Part shown: positions 26,002 to 34,638 of the stretch, in pieces
Position numbering within the stretch: the first letter of the stretch is position 1
How the letters are laid out: every line of letters starts with the position of its first letter
Assembly: GCF_003697815.1 (NCBI RefSeq)
Contig: NZ_RDQG01000007.1
Coordinates: forward strand, 1-64,000
Origin: Halalkalicoccus subterraneus
GTDB lineage: Archaea > Halobacteriota > Halobacteria > Halobacteriales > Halalkalicoccaceae
DNA: 64,000 nucleotides
Reading direction: 5' to 3'
Program-made: the position numbers and the translations under genes
The notes under the pieces: generated by a model
The model's database searches: none
What the model was told of the DNA's origin: nothing
Seen by the model: only the letters and a program-made list of their open reading frames with translations

Positions 26002-26008
26002 CCTATAA
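26002..26008 (+). promoter_or_regulatory. TATA box of tatA
   Basis: CCTATAA, centred about 30 bases before the ATG at 26035, fits an archaeal promoter for a leaderless tatA mRNA. Confidence 0.5.
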
Positions 26009-26034
26009 CTCAGACGCGGCTACTGACTATCAGG

Positions 26035-26409
26035 ATGACAGTACAATTTGCCCCGTTGTTCGGGCCGATCCCCGGCGGGATCGAACTGGCAGTGATCGTG
26101 CTCATCGCGATCCTGCTTTTCGGCGCGAACAAGATCCCGAAGCTCGCCCGTTCGACCGGGCAGGCGATGGGTGAGTTCCAGAAGGGCCGCGAGGAAATCG
26201 ACCAGGAGCTACAGGAGATGCGCGACGGTGCGACGGGCAGCACCGACAACGAGCCCGAACCCGACATCGGAACCGACGACGATCTGAACACCGACGAATC
26301 CACCACCACGACCACTGCTACCGAGACGGACTCCGGGACCGAAACGGACTCTAGGACCGGAACGGACTCCGGGACCGAGGCGGAGCTCGAAACGGACGAG
26401 AACCGATAA
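26035..26409 (+). CDS. tatA: Sec-independent protein translocase TatA
   Basis: A 124-residue TatA/Hcf106 protein: a short outer N-terminus, one membrane helix (about 16-34, IELAVIVLIAILLFGANKIP), the FGANKIPKLARSTGQAMGEF amphipathic helix and an acidic tail. TatA oligomers form the pore through which folded proteins pass. The tail (about 75-124) is a Thr/Glu/Asp repeat of the form ETDSGT / ETDSRT / GTDSGT, which is longer than in most members. It acts in a cell where several proteins of this window carry Tat-type signals. A T-run follows the stop. Confidence 0.95.
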   Translation: MTVQFAPLFGPIPGGIELAVIVLIAILLFGANKIPKLARSTGQAMGEFQKGREEIDQELQEMRDGATGSTDNEPEPDIGTDDDLNTDESTTTTTATETDSGTETDSRTGTDSGTEAELETDENR

Positions 26410-26412
26410 CCG

Positions 26413-26420
26413 TTTTTTCT
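26413..26420 (+). terminator. T-run terminator after tatA
   Basis: A run of six T (TTTTTTCT) directly after the tatA stop and before tRNA-Arg fits an archaeal poly-T terminator. Confidence 0.5.
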
Positions 26421-26440
26421 TCCGCGCGCCACGTCGAACG

Positions 26441-26513
26441 GGGCGTGTGGCCTAGCGGATAGGGCGGAAGGTTCCTAACCTTCAGACCACGGGTTCGAAT
26501 CCCGTCACGCCCG
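26441..26513 (+). tRNA. tRNA-Arg (anticodon CCT)
   Basis: A 73-nt cloverleaf: acceptor GGGCGTG pairs with CACGCCC (26506-26512), discriminator G, anticodon stem GAAGG/CCTTC with loop TTCCTAA (anticodon CCT, codon AGG), and T arm CGGGTTCGAATCCCG. No intron and no encoded CCA. Its last 14 bases plus 4 more recur 74 bases downstream. Confidence 0.96.
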
Positions 26514-26591
26514 CTCGATCCTTCCAGTCACTCGCGGGTGTTCCCGACTGTCGTTCGTGTTCACTCGCGGCAGTCCCGTCACGCCCGCTCG
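26500..26591 (+). repeat. 18-bp direct repeat of the tRNA-Arg 3' end (possible att remnant)
   Basis: TCCCGTCACGCCCGCTCG occurs at 26500-26517, covering the T arm and acceptor 3' strand of tRNA-Arg, and again without mismatch at 26574-26591. Duplication of a tRNA 3' end is what integrase-mediated insertion leaves. Only about 56 bases lie between the copies and no integrase is present, so this would be a remnant. Confidence 0.7.
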
Positions 26592-26963
26592 TTTTCAGTT
26601 TCGGGCGTTCCAGGGTCCTTCCTCGCTGCGTCATTAGCGGCTTCACCGCCGGTTTCGAGCGACTCTCGTCACGTTCGTTCGGTCGTACCCGGTAGATCTC
26701 GTGGTATTGAGGCCAGTTTCTCCGTTGACCTAGGTCAGTGGTGTACTCGAATTCACACCTGTGTTCGAATTGAAAACGAAATTTCCCGGTGCCCGATTCC
26801 TCGATAAGTGTGCTGGATTCCATGTCTATTATTAATATACGTGATATATATCGAATAAGCTTGTATTTGCAAGCCCAACCCCTTTTCACCTTCTCTTTCA
26901 AAACTTATTTGAATATGATATCTACTAGAGGGGTTCGACGTCGGAACTGGGTGGTGGTTCAGC
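26592..26963. other. AT-rich gap upstream of dctP
   Basis: About 370 bases with no convincing gene. The first half is of mixed composition; from about 26760 to 26930 the sequence is clearly AT-rich with TATA-like stretches (ACTTATTTGAATA near 26904-26916) that could drive dctP with a leader of roughly 30 bases. No operator palindrome was recognised. Confidence 0.5.
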
Positions 26964-28166
26964 ATGACGAATAACAAGAGCTGGACACGGCGGGCGCTGT
27001 TGGGTGCTGGCGGGGCGACACTTACTGCAAGCACGGCCGGGTGTCTAGGTTCAGTTCGTAACACCGGAAATCAGAACGGCCAGTTCACGGTCGGTGAGAT
27101 CGGGAACTCCGACGACAACTGTCTGGATTGTATCTCGCCGTCGCCGTCGTTCGCGATCGCCGAAAGGCTTCGGACGGAATCGGACGGCGAGTTGACGATG
27201 ACGGTTCAGCCGAGCAACCAGATCTGCAGTTCGGCGAGCTGTGGAACGAAGGTCCAAAGCAACGTCATCGAAGCCGGGTACGGTTCGATCGGTAACTCGA
27301 CGGCGTTCTTCCCGGAAAACCAGATCTGGCTCGTTCCGTATACGTTTCCGTCGCCGGAATCGATAACGCACACGCTCGTTCACGAAGAGGCTTGGGAGAA
27401 CTTCTGGGTCCCGTTCGCTCGGAAGTACAACGTCCTTCCGTTCTATTACTGGACGCCTGCGCTCAGGGACGTGTTCATCTCGGAGGGGGGAACGCAACTG
27501 ATCGGTGGTGACGATCTCAGGCGACCGGAGCAACTCGAGGGCCTGATCATCCGCCGAACCGCCTCGCGGGCCGCCGCGGAGTCACTCTCGACCTGGAGTG
27601 CGAGTCCGACTGAAGTCTCCTGGGGCGATACGGTTCAGGGAATGGAGACCGGCGTCATCGACGGACTCGAGACGTGGTCCTCGGTCGCGATCGGCTCCGG
27701 AATGGGGTCGGTCATCGACCAGGTCGTCGAGACGAGTTTCATGTGCGGGCAAGGGACCATCTGGGTGAATACGGACTGGCTGAAGAGCCTCCCGGATGGT
27801 CATCGGGAACTGCTCGCTGACACCACACGGGAGTTGACCGAGCAAGCGGTCGCGATCGCCGACGAACTGGTAGACGAACGCGTCGGTCAACGGGAATCGC
27901 CACCGGATGGTTCGGCATGGGACGAACTCGGTGTGACTGTGAATATCCTTGACGACGACGAACGACAGGCGTGGGTCGACCCGCTCGATCCGCGCGAGAA
28001 CCCGGAGAAGTGGGCGCCCGAACGGGAACTGCTCGAGAACTTCGAGGAGACGCCCGACGACTTCTATGACCGGATCTACGAGATCGCAAACGGGAACGGT
28101 ACGCCGGACTCGCCGTCCGAGTTCACCATCGACGCGTGGTGGGACGACTACCTCGACGAAATATAG
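26964..28166 (+). CDS. dctP: TRAP transporter solute-binding lipoprotein DctP
   Basis: A 400-residue DctP-family binding protein. The N-terminus has a twin-Arg Tat-like signal (SWTRRALLGAGGATL) and lipobox STAGC near 29, so it is exported folded and anchored outside. Family landmarks are IEAGYGSIGNSTAFFPENQ, the LRRPEQLEGLIIRRT ligand-Arg region and TVQGMETGVIDGLETW. Four Cys near the N-terminal part (DNCLDC, ICSSASCG) are unusual and could form disulfides or hold metal. The gene opens a dctPQM operon downstream of tRNA-Arg and has less extreme codon bias than its neighbours, suggesting transfer. Confidence 0.92.
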   Translation: MTNNKSWTRRALLGAGGATLTASTAGCLGSVRNTGNQNGQFTVGEIGNSDDNCLDCISPSPSFAIAERLRTESDGELTMTVQPSNQICSSASCGTKVQSNVIEAGYGSIGNSTAFFPENQIWLVPYTFPSPESITHTLVHEEAWENFWVPFARKYNVLPFYYWTPALRDVFISEGGTQLIGGDDLRRPEQLEGLIIRRTASRAAAESLSTWSASPTEVSWGDTVQGMETGVIDGLETWSSVAIGSGMGSVIDQVVETSFMCGQGTIWVNTDWLKSLPDGHRELLADTTRELTEQAVAIADELVDERVGQRESPPDGSAWDELGVTVNILDDDERQAWVDPLDPRENPEKWAPERELLENFEETPDDFYDRIYEIANGNGTPDSPSEFTIDAWWDDYLDEI

Positions 28167-28171
28167 AGATC

Positions 28172-28732
28172 ATGTCAACGATAACGAAAACGAGTGACAC
28201 TCGCGTTCCGAACTGGGCACAGTATCTCGAGAAATACTTCGAAGGGATGGTTGCTCTGGCGCTGTTGATGACCGTACTCGCCATTACGGTCACCGACATC
28301 TTCGGTCGCACCTTCTTCGCGTGGACGATCGATTGGGGCTTCGGGGTCGCACAGGGACTGTTCGTCTGGATCGCGTGGCTCGCAGCGTCGTTCGGCCTCC
28401 GGCACCGATCGTATTTCCGGTTCACGCTGTTTCGGACGAAGCTCTCACATCGTGCTCAGTTCCTCATGTACGTCATCGAGTGGGTACTCTGGTGTATCGT
28501 CATCGGGGCGATATTCTGGCACTCGATCCCGGAGTTCTTTCAGGTCCTCGCTTCCGGCCGGATCGTCGTCGGCACTGAGAACGTGCTTCAAGCGTACTTC
28601 TATCTCGCAGTGCCGGTCGGAACGGGGTTGATCCTGGTTCGGGTGCTACAGCAGGCGATCACCATGACGCTCGCCTATCGGGACGGCGATGACATCAGCC
28701 CGGATCCACGAATCGGGGTACGGGACGAATGA
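28172..28732 (+). CDS. dctQ: TRAP transporter small permease DctQ
   Basis: A 186-residue four-helix membrane protein. The DctQ pattern is visible in VTDIFGRTFFAWTIDWGFGVA and LFVWIAWLAASFGLRHRSYF. It pairs with DctM to form the sodium-driven transport unit. The ATG at 28172, 5 bases after the dctP stop, is chosen; the frame's earlier ATG at 28136 lies inside dctP. Its last four bases overlap dctM. Confidence 0.9.
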   Translation: MSTITKTSDTRVPNWAQYLEKYFEGMVALALLMTVLAITVTDIFGRTFFAWTIDWGFGVAQGLFVWIAWLAASFGLRHRSYFRFTLFRTKLSHRAQFLMYVIEWVLWCIVIGAIFWHSIPEFFQVLASGRIVVGTENVLQAYFYLAVPVGTGLILVRVLQQAITMTLAYRDGDDISPDPRIGVRDE

Positions 28733-30024
28733 TCGTCCCGAGTCTTCCCCTCGATGTGGTACTACTGGCGGTCGCGGCCATCAGCGTCGTGCTGTTCGCA
28801 CTCGGCGTGCCGCTCGTACTCTCCTTTGGCCTGTGGGTCATCGCGTTTTATTTTGCCGTTCCCGGGTTCTCGATGGCGAACGTTTCGATCACGGCCTTCA
28901 GCGAGTTGGAGTCGTTCACCTACATCGCGATCCCACTGTTCATCCTCGTCGGTGATCTGTTCAGAGAGGCGGACATCTCCAAGGACGTCGTCGCCTTCTC
29001 ACGTGCTTGTCTCGGCTGGCTCCCCGGCAGTACCGGGAACACGGTCATCGGAACGTCCGCGATCTTCTCAGCCATTACCGGTTCGAACGCTGCGACGACC
29101 GCATCGGTCGGACAGGCGCTCTATCCGTCGATGAAGGAGGAAGGATACGAACCAGGGTACGCATCGGCCACGATCGCCGCTGGAGGAACGATCGGCAGCG
29201 TGCTTCCCCCGAGCATCATGCTCATCATCTATGGCGTCACATTCGGTGTCTCGATCCCGGATCTGTTCATCGCCGGCATCATTCCGGGCCTGGCGATGGT
29301 CGTCATCCTGGTGGGAATCAACATGTATATCACGGAGAAGGAGGGTTACGGCGTTGATACCGACGCCTACTCCTTTGAGGCCCGAAACGTCGCAGAAACG
29401 GCCTGGCGGGCGAAAATCGGGCTCGGTGCCATCGTCATCTTGCTTGGCGGTATCTTTGCAGGAATCTTCTCACCCGCAGAATCGGCCTCCGTCGCCGTAC
29501 TGTACATCCTAATCACGGCATTCGTTACCGGTCGGATGCGTACCGGGCATGACGTCGTCGAAGCCGGTTATACGTCCCTCGTGCTGGTCGGCGTGTTGAT
29601 GCCGATCATCGTCATTGCCGTCCTCGTCCAGCAGAACCTGGCGTATCTCGACCTTCAAGACGTGGTTTCAAACGCGATCCTCTCGCTCGGTTCGGACTGG
29701 CTCGTCATCGTCGCCCTCATCGGGGTCGTGTTGATCGCGGGCCTCGCACTGGCGTCGATTCCGAACGTCGTACTGACGGCGCCACTCTTGACCCCCGCCG
29801 CACTCGAGATCGGGCTCGATCCCGTCGCATGGGGTGTCATCTTCATTCTGGGTGACGCGATCGGGTTCATCACCCCGCCGTACGGGCTGAACCTCTACAT
29901 CATCAGTGGTCTTACGGAGATCGACTATATGATCGTCGCGTATCGTGTTCTCCCGTTCCTCGGCGGGCTACTGGCGCTGTTAGTGGTTCTTCTGGCCGTT
30001 CCCGAGGTCAACTTCCTCGTCTGA
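28729..30024 (+). CDS. dctM: TRAP transporter large permease DctM
   Basis: A 431-residue membrane protein with about 12 segments. Family signatures are FTYIAIPLFILVGDLF, SAITGSNAATTASVGQALYP, GGTIGSVLPPSIMLIIYG and GDAIGFITPPYGLNLY. It is the transport channel for the DctP-bound solute, probably an organic acid. The ATG overlaps the dctQ stop by four bases. This is a three-subunit TRAP system, distinct from the fused TAXI system at 19.2-22.7 kb. Confidence 0.95.
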   Translation: MIVPSLPLDVVLLAVAAISVVLFALGVPLVLSFGLWVIAFYFAVPGFSMANVSITAFSELESFTYIAIPLFILVGDLFREADISKDVVAFSRACLGWLPGSTGNTVIGTSAIFSAITGSNAATTASVGQALYPSMKEEGYEPGYASATIAAGGTIGSVLPPSIMLIIYGVTFGVSIPDLFIAGIIPGLAMVVILVGINMYITEKEGYGVDTDAYSFEARNVAETAWRAKIGLGAIVILLGGIFAGIFSPAESASVAVLYILITAFVTGRMRTGHDVVEAGYTSLVLVGVLMPIIVIAVLVQQNLAYLDLQDVVSNAILSLGSDWLVIVALIGVVLIAGLALASIPNVVLTAPLLTPAALEIGLDPVAWGVIFILGDAIGFITPPYGLNLYIISGLTEIDYMIVAYRVLPFLGGLLALLVVLLAVPEVNFLV

Positions 30025-30463
30025 GAACGTCGCTTTCCACTGTTCTAGCCGATACTCATCGAACCGGTCTCGTGAACGATCGCACGCTTCTCTTACACAT
30101 CCGGTATCCCGAAGTAGTCGTCTGGGAGAACGGAATGCCGAGAAAACAGTTGGAAACGGCGAAATTCGATCGGCAGTCGCAACCCCTATTTACCAGCGAG
30201 TTGGCTCAGAAGCGTCCGAAACCGGAGCGGCCGATTCGTCGTCGTCCGTCCGCCGTAACCGTCCATCGCCGCGCCCGCGTTCTCCATATGTCGTGTTCTA
30301 CTCATTTTACTCATCCCGTAGTAAGAGCGTAGGCCATTTAACGATTTTCGAGGGAAACGATCATCAACGACAGCGAATCGCATGCTCTCGGCTTCCGCCG
30401 TCCGTTCGAATGATATCAGTTCTACCGAAACTCTTTTTTAAATATGTATTTTCTATATATTTA
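30025..30463. other. Gene-free gap between dctM and the pilus ATPase
   Basis: About 440 bases without a credible gene. An 86-codon open frame at 30072-30332 has basic, non-haloarchaeal composition and is rejected. The last 50 bases are very AT-rich and carry the ATPase promoter. The stretch may mark the right edge of the acquired TRAP segment. Confidence 0.5.
30435..30445 (+). promoter_or_regulatory. TATA box of the pilus ATPase operon
   Basis: TTTTTAAATAT is centred about 24 bases before the ATG at 30464; a second AT-rich stretch, TCTATATATTTA, reaches up to the start codon. A leaderless mRNA is likely. Confidence 0.5.
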
Positions 30464-32638
30464 ATGTCAAAAGGAGATGCCGGCAGTATCGGTACGGGAT
30501 CCAATCCACGTTCGTCGACTGACGGCACAGCCGTCGAGGAAGGATCGGCGACGGTCGGAGGGGAATCCGTCGCCGACGGCTCGCGCCCGGTCGATTCGAC
30601 CGGCGAGTCGATCCCGTTCGATTCCGGCACTATCGAGGGCGTCCTCTCCCGGGCCGGGAGTCGCGCGAGCGCGCTATCGGGGGTTATCGACGACCGGACC
30701 GTCGACGTGGCCGTCGGGCTTGACGAGGATTCGTTTTTCACTTCGAACGGGGAACCAACGCTGACGACCCGATACGACCTCGAGAAGGCCGTTCCGCCGC
30801 CGAAAAAGCGCCACTTCGAGGAAATCGAGCGCTACTGGGTCAACGAGCCCTACGCGTTCGTGATCCTCTTTCGCTCCCGGAAGGAAAACGAAACCAAGTA
30901 CTACGTCGTCGAGCCGTATCGAAACCTGATCGAACGTGAACTGACGGGGTTTCTCACCGGCAAACTCCGTACCGCGATCAAGTACACCGACGACGAGGTG
31001 CGCGTCGAGGGAAGCGTCGCCGAGCGTGAGGCGGTCATCGAGCGTGAGACCCGCCGGCTGCTTGAGCGATACGGCTTGCTCGAGCGGTCACGAGCGGGAT
31101 TATTCGATCGTCTGAAGGCGTTCGTGGGCCGCGACGGGAAGGCCGAACTACCGGGGATAGAAGGTATCAGACCGGAGCCGGCGATCCTCGCCGACGACCC
31201 CGAGACGGCGAGTCGAACGCAGGTCGAACGGCTGCTGTACTATCTCAAGCGCGATTTCGTCGGCTACGAGCGAATCGACCCGATCAAACACGACATCAAC
31301 GTCGAGGACGTCTCCTGTGACGGCTACGATTCGCCCGTGTTCGTCTACCACACCGACTACGAGCAGCTCATCACGAACGTGGCTCACGGGCGCCAGCACC
31401 TCGACGATTTCGTCGTGAAACTCGCCCAGCGATCGGGCAAGGGGATCAGCAAACGCACCCCGCAGGTCGATGCCACCCTGCCCGACGGCTCACGCGCCCA
31501 ACTCACCCTCGGGCGGGAGGTCTCGGACCACGGCACCAACTACACCATCCGGCAGTTCAAGGACGTCCCGTTCACACCGATCGACCTGATCAACTGGCAC
31601 ACCTTCTCGCTCGAACAGATGGCGTACCTCTGGCTCTGTATCGAGAACCACAAGTCGCTGCTCTTCGCCGGCGGAACCGCAAGCGGGAAGACCACCTCGC
31701 TCAACGCCGTCTCGCTGTTCATTCCTTCCAATGCGAAGATCGTCTCGATCGAGGACACCCGCGAGGTCGAACTCCCGCAACGAAACTGGATCGCCTCGGT
31801 GACTCGCCCCTCGTTTTCCGACGACGAGGGCGGCGACGTCGACGAGTTCGACCTGCTGGAAGCCGCGCTCCGCCAGCGGCCCGACTACATCGTGATGGGC
31901 GAGATCCGCGGCGAGGAAGGGCGCACGCTCTTTCAGGTCATGTCGACGGGCCACACCACCTACACCACCTTTCACGCCGATTCGGTGGGCGAGGTCTTGA
32001 AGCGCTTCACCACCGACCCGATCAACGTCTCGAAGACGATGTTCACGGCGCTGGATCTCGTCTCGGTCCAGACGTCCACCCGCGTGCGGGGCCGGAAGGT
32101 CCGACGGAACAAGTCGCTGACCGAGATCAACCATTACGACGCCGAACACGACGAGATCAACGTCCGCGACGTCTACGAGTGGCAGGCCGACTCCGACGCC
32201 TTTCTCGCGGTGGGCGAGTCGAACACGCTCGATGAGATCCGCTTCGACCGCGGCTGGAGCGACGAGGAGCTCGACGAACAGCTGCTCATCCGGCAGGCGG
32301 TGCTCGCCTATCTCATCGACGAGGGGCTCAACGAGTATCGCCAGGTCGCCGCCACGCTTCAGGCCTTTATCAACGACCCCGAGACGATCCTCGACCTGAT
32401 CGCGAACGACGAGCTCGCCGAGAGCCTGACCGACCTGCGCTCGATGGAGAGCGTCCTGATCGACGTCGATCCCGAGACCGAGGCGCTCGTTCCCCGTCCC
32501 GATCCCGACGAGGGAACCGCACGCCGGGCCCGCGAGGTCCTCGACCGGGCCGACGAGCGACTCTTCGCCGCCCGGCGGGGTTCGTCGGGGTCGCTCTCGA
32601 CTGCGTTCTCGGCGGACGGACGCGGGGACGGGCCGTGA
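30464..32638 (+). CDS. Type II/IV secretion ATPase (PilB/TadA-like)
   Basis: A 724-residue archaeal pilus/secretion ATPase. The first 80 residues are a Ser/Gly/Asp-rich extension. The RecA-like core carries Walker A GGTASGKTTS at 403-411, the Asp box IEDTREVELPQRNW, a Walker B-like DYIVMGEIRGEE near 477-488 and the His box TGHTTYTTFHAD. It powers assembly of pilin-like subunits through the PilC-like protein encoded next, whose GTG start overlaps its stop. The start at 30464 follows the TATA boxes; upstream in-frame codons are AT-rich and non-coding. Confidence 0.94.
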   Translation: MSKGDAGSIGTGSNPRSSTDGTAVEEGSATVGGESVADGSRPVDSTGESIPFDSGTIEGVLSRAGSRASALSGVIDDRTVDVAVGLDEDSFFTSNGEPTLTTRYDLEKAVPPPKKRHFEEIERYWVNEPYAFVILFRSRKENETKYYVVEPYRNLIERELTGFLTGKLRTAIKYTDDEVRVEGSVAEREAVIERETRRLLERYGLLERSRAGLFDRLKAFVGRDGKAELPGIEGIRPEPAILADDPETASRTQVERLLYYLKRDFVGYERIDPIKHDINVEDVSCDGYDSPVFVYHTDYEQLITNVAHGRQHLDDFVVKLAQRSGKGISKRTPQVDATLPDGSRAQLTLGREVSDHGTNYTIRQFKDVPFTPIDLINWHTFSLEQMAYLWLCIENHKSLLFAGGTASGKTTSLNAVSLFIPSNAKIVSIEDTREVELPQRNWIASVTRPSFSDDEGGDVDEFDLLEAALRQRPDYIVMGEIRGEEGRTLFQVMSTGHTTYTTFHADSVGEVLKRFTTDPINVSKTMFTALDLVSVQTSTRVRGRKVRRNKSLTEINHYDAEHDEINVRDVYEWQADSDAFLAVGESNTLDEIRFDRGWSDEELDEQLLIRQAVLAYLIDEGLNEYRQVAATLQAFINDPETILDLIANDELAESLTDLRSMESVLIDVDPETEALVPRPDPDEGTARRAREVLDRADERLFAARRGSSGSLSTAFSADGRGDGP

Positions 32639-34638
32639 GCCTCGCGCCGAGCAGAGCCGACCGGATCGGCGACGCCTTCTATCCGCTCTATCGGCTGGTC
32701 TTCGGCGAGGACAACCAGTTCGCCGCGGAGTTCCAAACGACCCTCACGCGCGCCCGGATGGGCGACACCGTCGAGCACTACCTCTCGCGAGCGCTCGCCT
32801 ACGGCGTCGCCTCCGGCGGGTCGTTGTGGATCCTCGGTACCCTCCTCGGCTACGGGCTGTTCGCGACCGGGCTCGTCTCCCCGCCGCTCGTCAGCGTCCC
32901 GGTCACCGACGAGCGCCTGATCGCGTTTCTGGCCGCCACGCGAATCCCCTCGCTGATCGCCATTACCGGCCTGTTGTTGGGCTCGTTGGGGTTCGCGCTC
33001 GCGTTCGGGGCGTGCGTCGCGATTCCTCACTCGCGGGTCTCCGCGAGAAAGCGCGAGATCAACGTACTGCTCGCCGATTCGGTCGCGTTCATGTACGCGC
33101 TGTCGGTCGGCGGGCTCGACCAGCTCGAGATCATCGAAGCGATGGCGAACGCCGACGACACCTACGGCGAGGTCTCCCGGGAGTTCCAGTCGATCGTCCA
33201 CGAGACGGAGTACTTCGATACGGACTACCGCACGGCGATCAGAGATCAGGCGCACGAGACTCCCTCCGAGGAGCTGAGCCAGTTTCTCACGGACATGCTC
33301 TCGATCGTCGACTCGGGCGGGGACATGACGCGATTCCTCGAGGACAAGAAGGACAAACACATGCGCACGGCCAAACAGCAGGACGAACTCACCCTCGAAA
33401 CCCTCAAGCTGTTCGGCGAGATGTACATGACCCTCTCGCTGTTCCCCCTGCTTCTGATCATCCTCCTCGTGATCATGAGCATGCTCGGGGAGGGCTCCGA
33501 GTTCATGCTGTATGCGACGGTCTACGCGTTGATCCCGCTGATCGGGGTGGCCTTTCTCGTGCTCGTCTCGACGGTGAAACGCGACGACCCCGGCGACGGC
33601 TACCTCCGGGAGGACGAGGAAACGACCGACTCGGCGGGGCGCAACCCGCTGTTCGACCGCGGGTTGATCGAGCGCTACACCGGTACGTTCGGCGTGTTCG
33701 ACCGGATCGAACGCCGCGAGGGGAACCACGAGACGGGTGCGCTCCTGTTGCGTCCGCATCGCTTCTTCCGGGACTACCCGGTCTACACGCTCGCGCTGAC
33801 GGTGCCCGCCGCGCTCGCGCTCGTCGCCGTGGCCGTCTCGTCGGGGGCTGCGCCGCTGTCCTGGGGCAGGTTCATCGCCGTGCCCGTCTGGTCGACGGTC
33901 GTCTGGGTATACGTACCCGTCTACGTGATCTGCGTTCCGCTTGCGGCCTTCAGGGAGTGGAACGTCCGCTCGCGGACGGCGATCACGGGTACGCTCTCCG
34001 ACACCCTCCGCAAGCTCTCGAGCGCCAACGACACCGGGATGACGCTGCTCGAATCGGTTCGAGTCGTCGCCGAGACCTCCTCGGGGAAGCTCGCTCGCGA
34101 GTTCGAGGTGATCCACACGAAGGTCGTCTACGGGACGAGCCTCCAGGGGGCGCTGACGGAGTTCAACAACAAGTACCACGTCCCGCGATTGGCCCGCACG
34201 GTCAAGCTGATCGGGAAGGCCCAGGAGACCTCCGGCCGGATCACCGCGGTCCTCACGACCGCGGCCCAAGCCAGCGAGAACCGCGACGACATCGAACGCG
34301 AGCGCAGATCCAGAACCCGCATGCATGTCGTGATCATCGTCATGACCTACCTCACGCTGCTCGCGGTGATGGCGGTCCTCAAGACGCAGTTCCTCGACGT
34401 GATGGCCGGGCTGGACACCGACGGTGCGGGACCAGCGGCGGGCGCCGGCGGCCCCGAGTTCGGCGGCGGACTCGATACGGGCGTGCTCTCGGTGCTGTTC
34501 TTCCATGCGGTGACGATGCAGGCGATCCTCTCGGGGCTGATCAGCGGCTACATGCGCGACGCGGAGATCTTGAGCGGCGTGAAGTACGTCCTCGTTCTCA
34601 TGACGGTCGCACTCTGTGTCTGGGTGGTGGTCGGGTAG
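32635..34638 (+). CDS. Type II secretion F-domain platform protein (PilC/TadC-like)
   Basis: A 667-residue polytopic protein with two T2SSF domains, each with a cytoplasmic helical bundle (SREFQSIVHETEYFDTDYRT near 180-200; AREFEVIHTKVVYGTSLQG near 490) followed by hydrophobic segments. It forms the membrane platform that the ATPase drives. The start is GTG at 32635, overlapping the ATPase stop by four bases (GTGA). The stop is directly abutted by the next ATG, so the three genes form one operon. Confidence 0.93.
   Translation: MSLAPSRADRIGDAFYPLYRLVFGEDNQFAAEFQTTLTRARMGDTVEHYLSRALAYGVASGGSLWILGTLLGYGLFATGLVSPPLVSVPVTDERLIAFLAATRIPSLIAITGLLLGSLGFALAFGACVAIPHSRVSARKREINVLLADSVAFMYALSVGGLDQLEIIEAMANADDTYGEVSREFQSIVHETEYFDTDYRTAIRDQAHETPSEELSQFLTDMLSIVDSGGDMTRFLEDKKDKHMRTAKQQDELTLETLKLFGEMYMTLSLFPLLLIILLVIMSMLGEGSEFMLYATVYALIPLIGVAFLVLVSTVKRDDPGDGYLREDEETTDSAGRNPLFDRGLIERYTGTFGVFDRIERREGNHETGALLLRPHRFFRDYPVYTLALTVPAALALVAVAVSSGAAPLSWGRFIAVPVWSTVVWVYVPVYVICVPLAAFREWNVRSRTAITGTLSDTLRKLSSANDTGMTLLESVRVVAETSSGKLAREFEVIHTKVVYGTSLQGALTEFNNKYHVPRLARTVKLIGKAQETSGRITAVLTTAAQASENRDDIERERRSRTRMHVVIIVMTYLTLLAVMAVLKTQFLDVMAGLDTDGAGPAAGAGGPEFGGGLDTGVLSVLFFHAVTMQAILSGLISGYMRDAEILSGVKYVLVLMTVALCVWVVVG

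Noticed and set aside
26520-26760. Possible integrase fragment next to tRNA-Arg
   Set aside because: No frame here shows integrase motifs; only the duplicated tRNA end supports an integration event.
30072-30332. 86-codon frame in the gap before the pilus ATPase
   Set aside because: Its product is basic (many Arg, Lys, His), unlike haloarchaeal proteins, and has no supporting promoter or family resemblance.
32359-34506. 715-codon open frame on the - strand opposite the pilus platform gene
   Set aside because: Shadow of a well-supported gene; the translation is Arg/Glu/His/Asp-rich and low in hydrophobic core residues.
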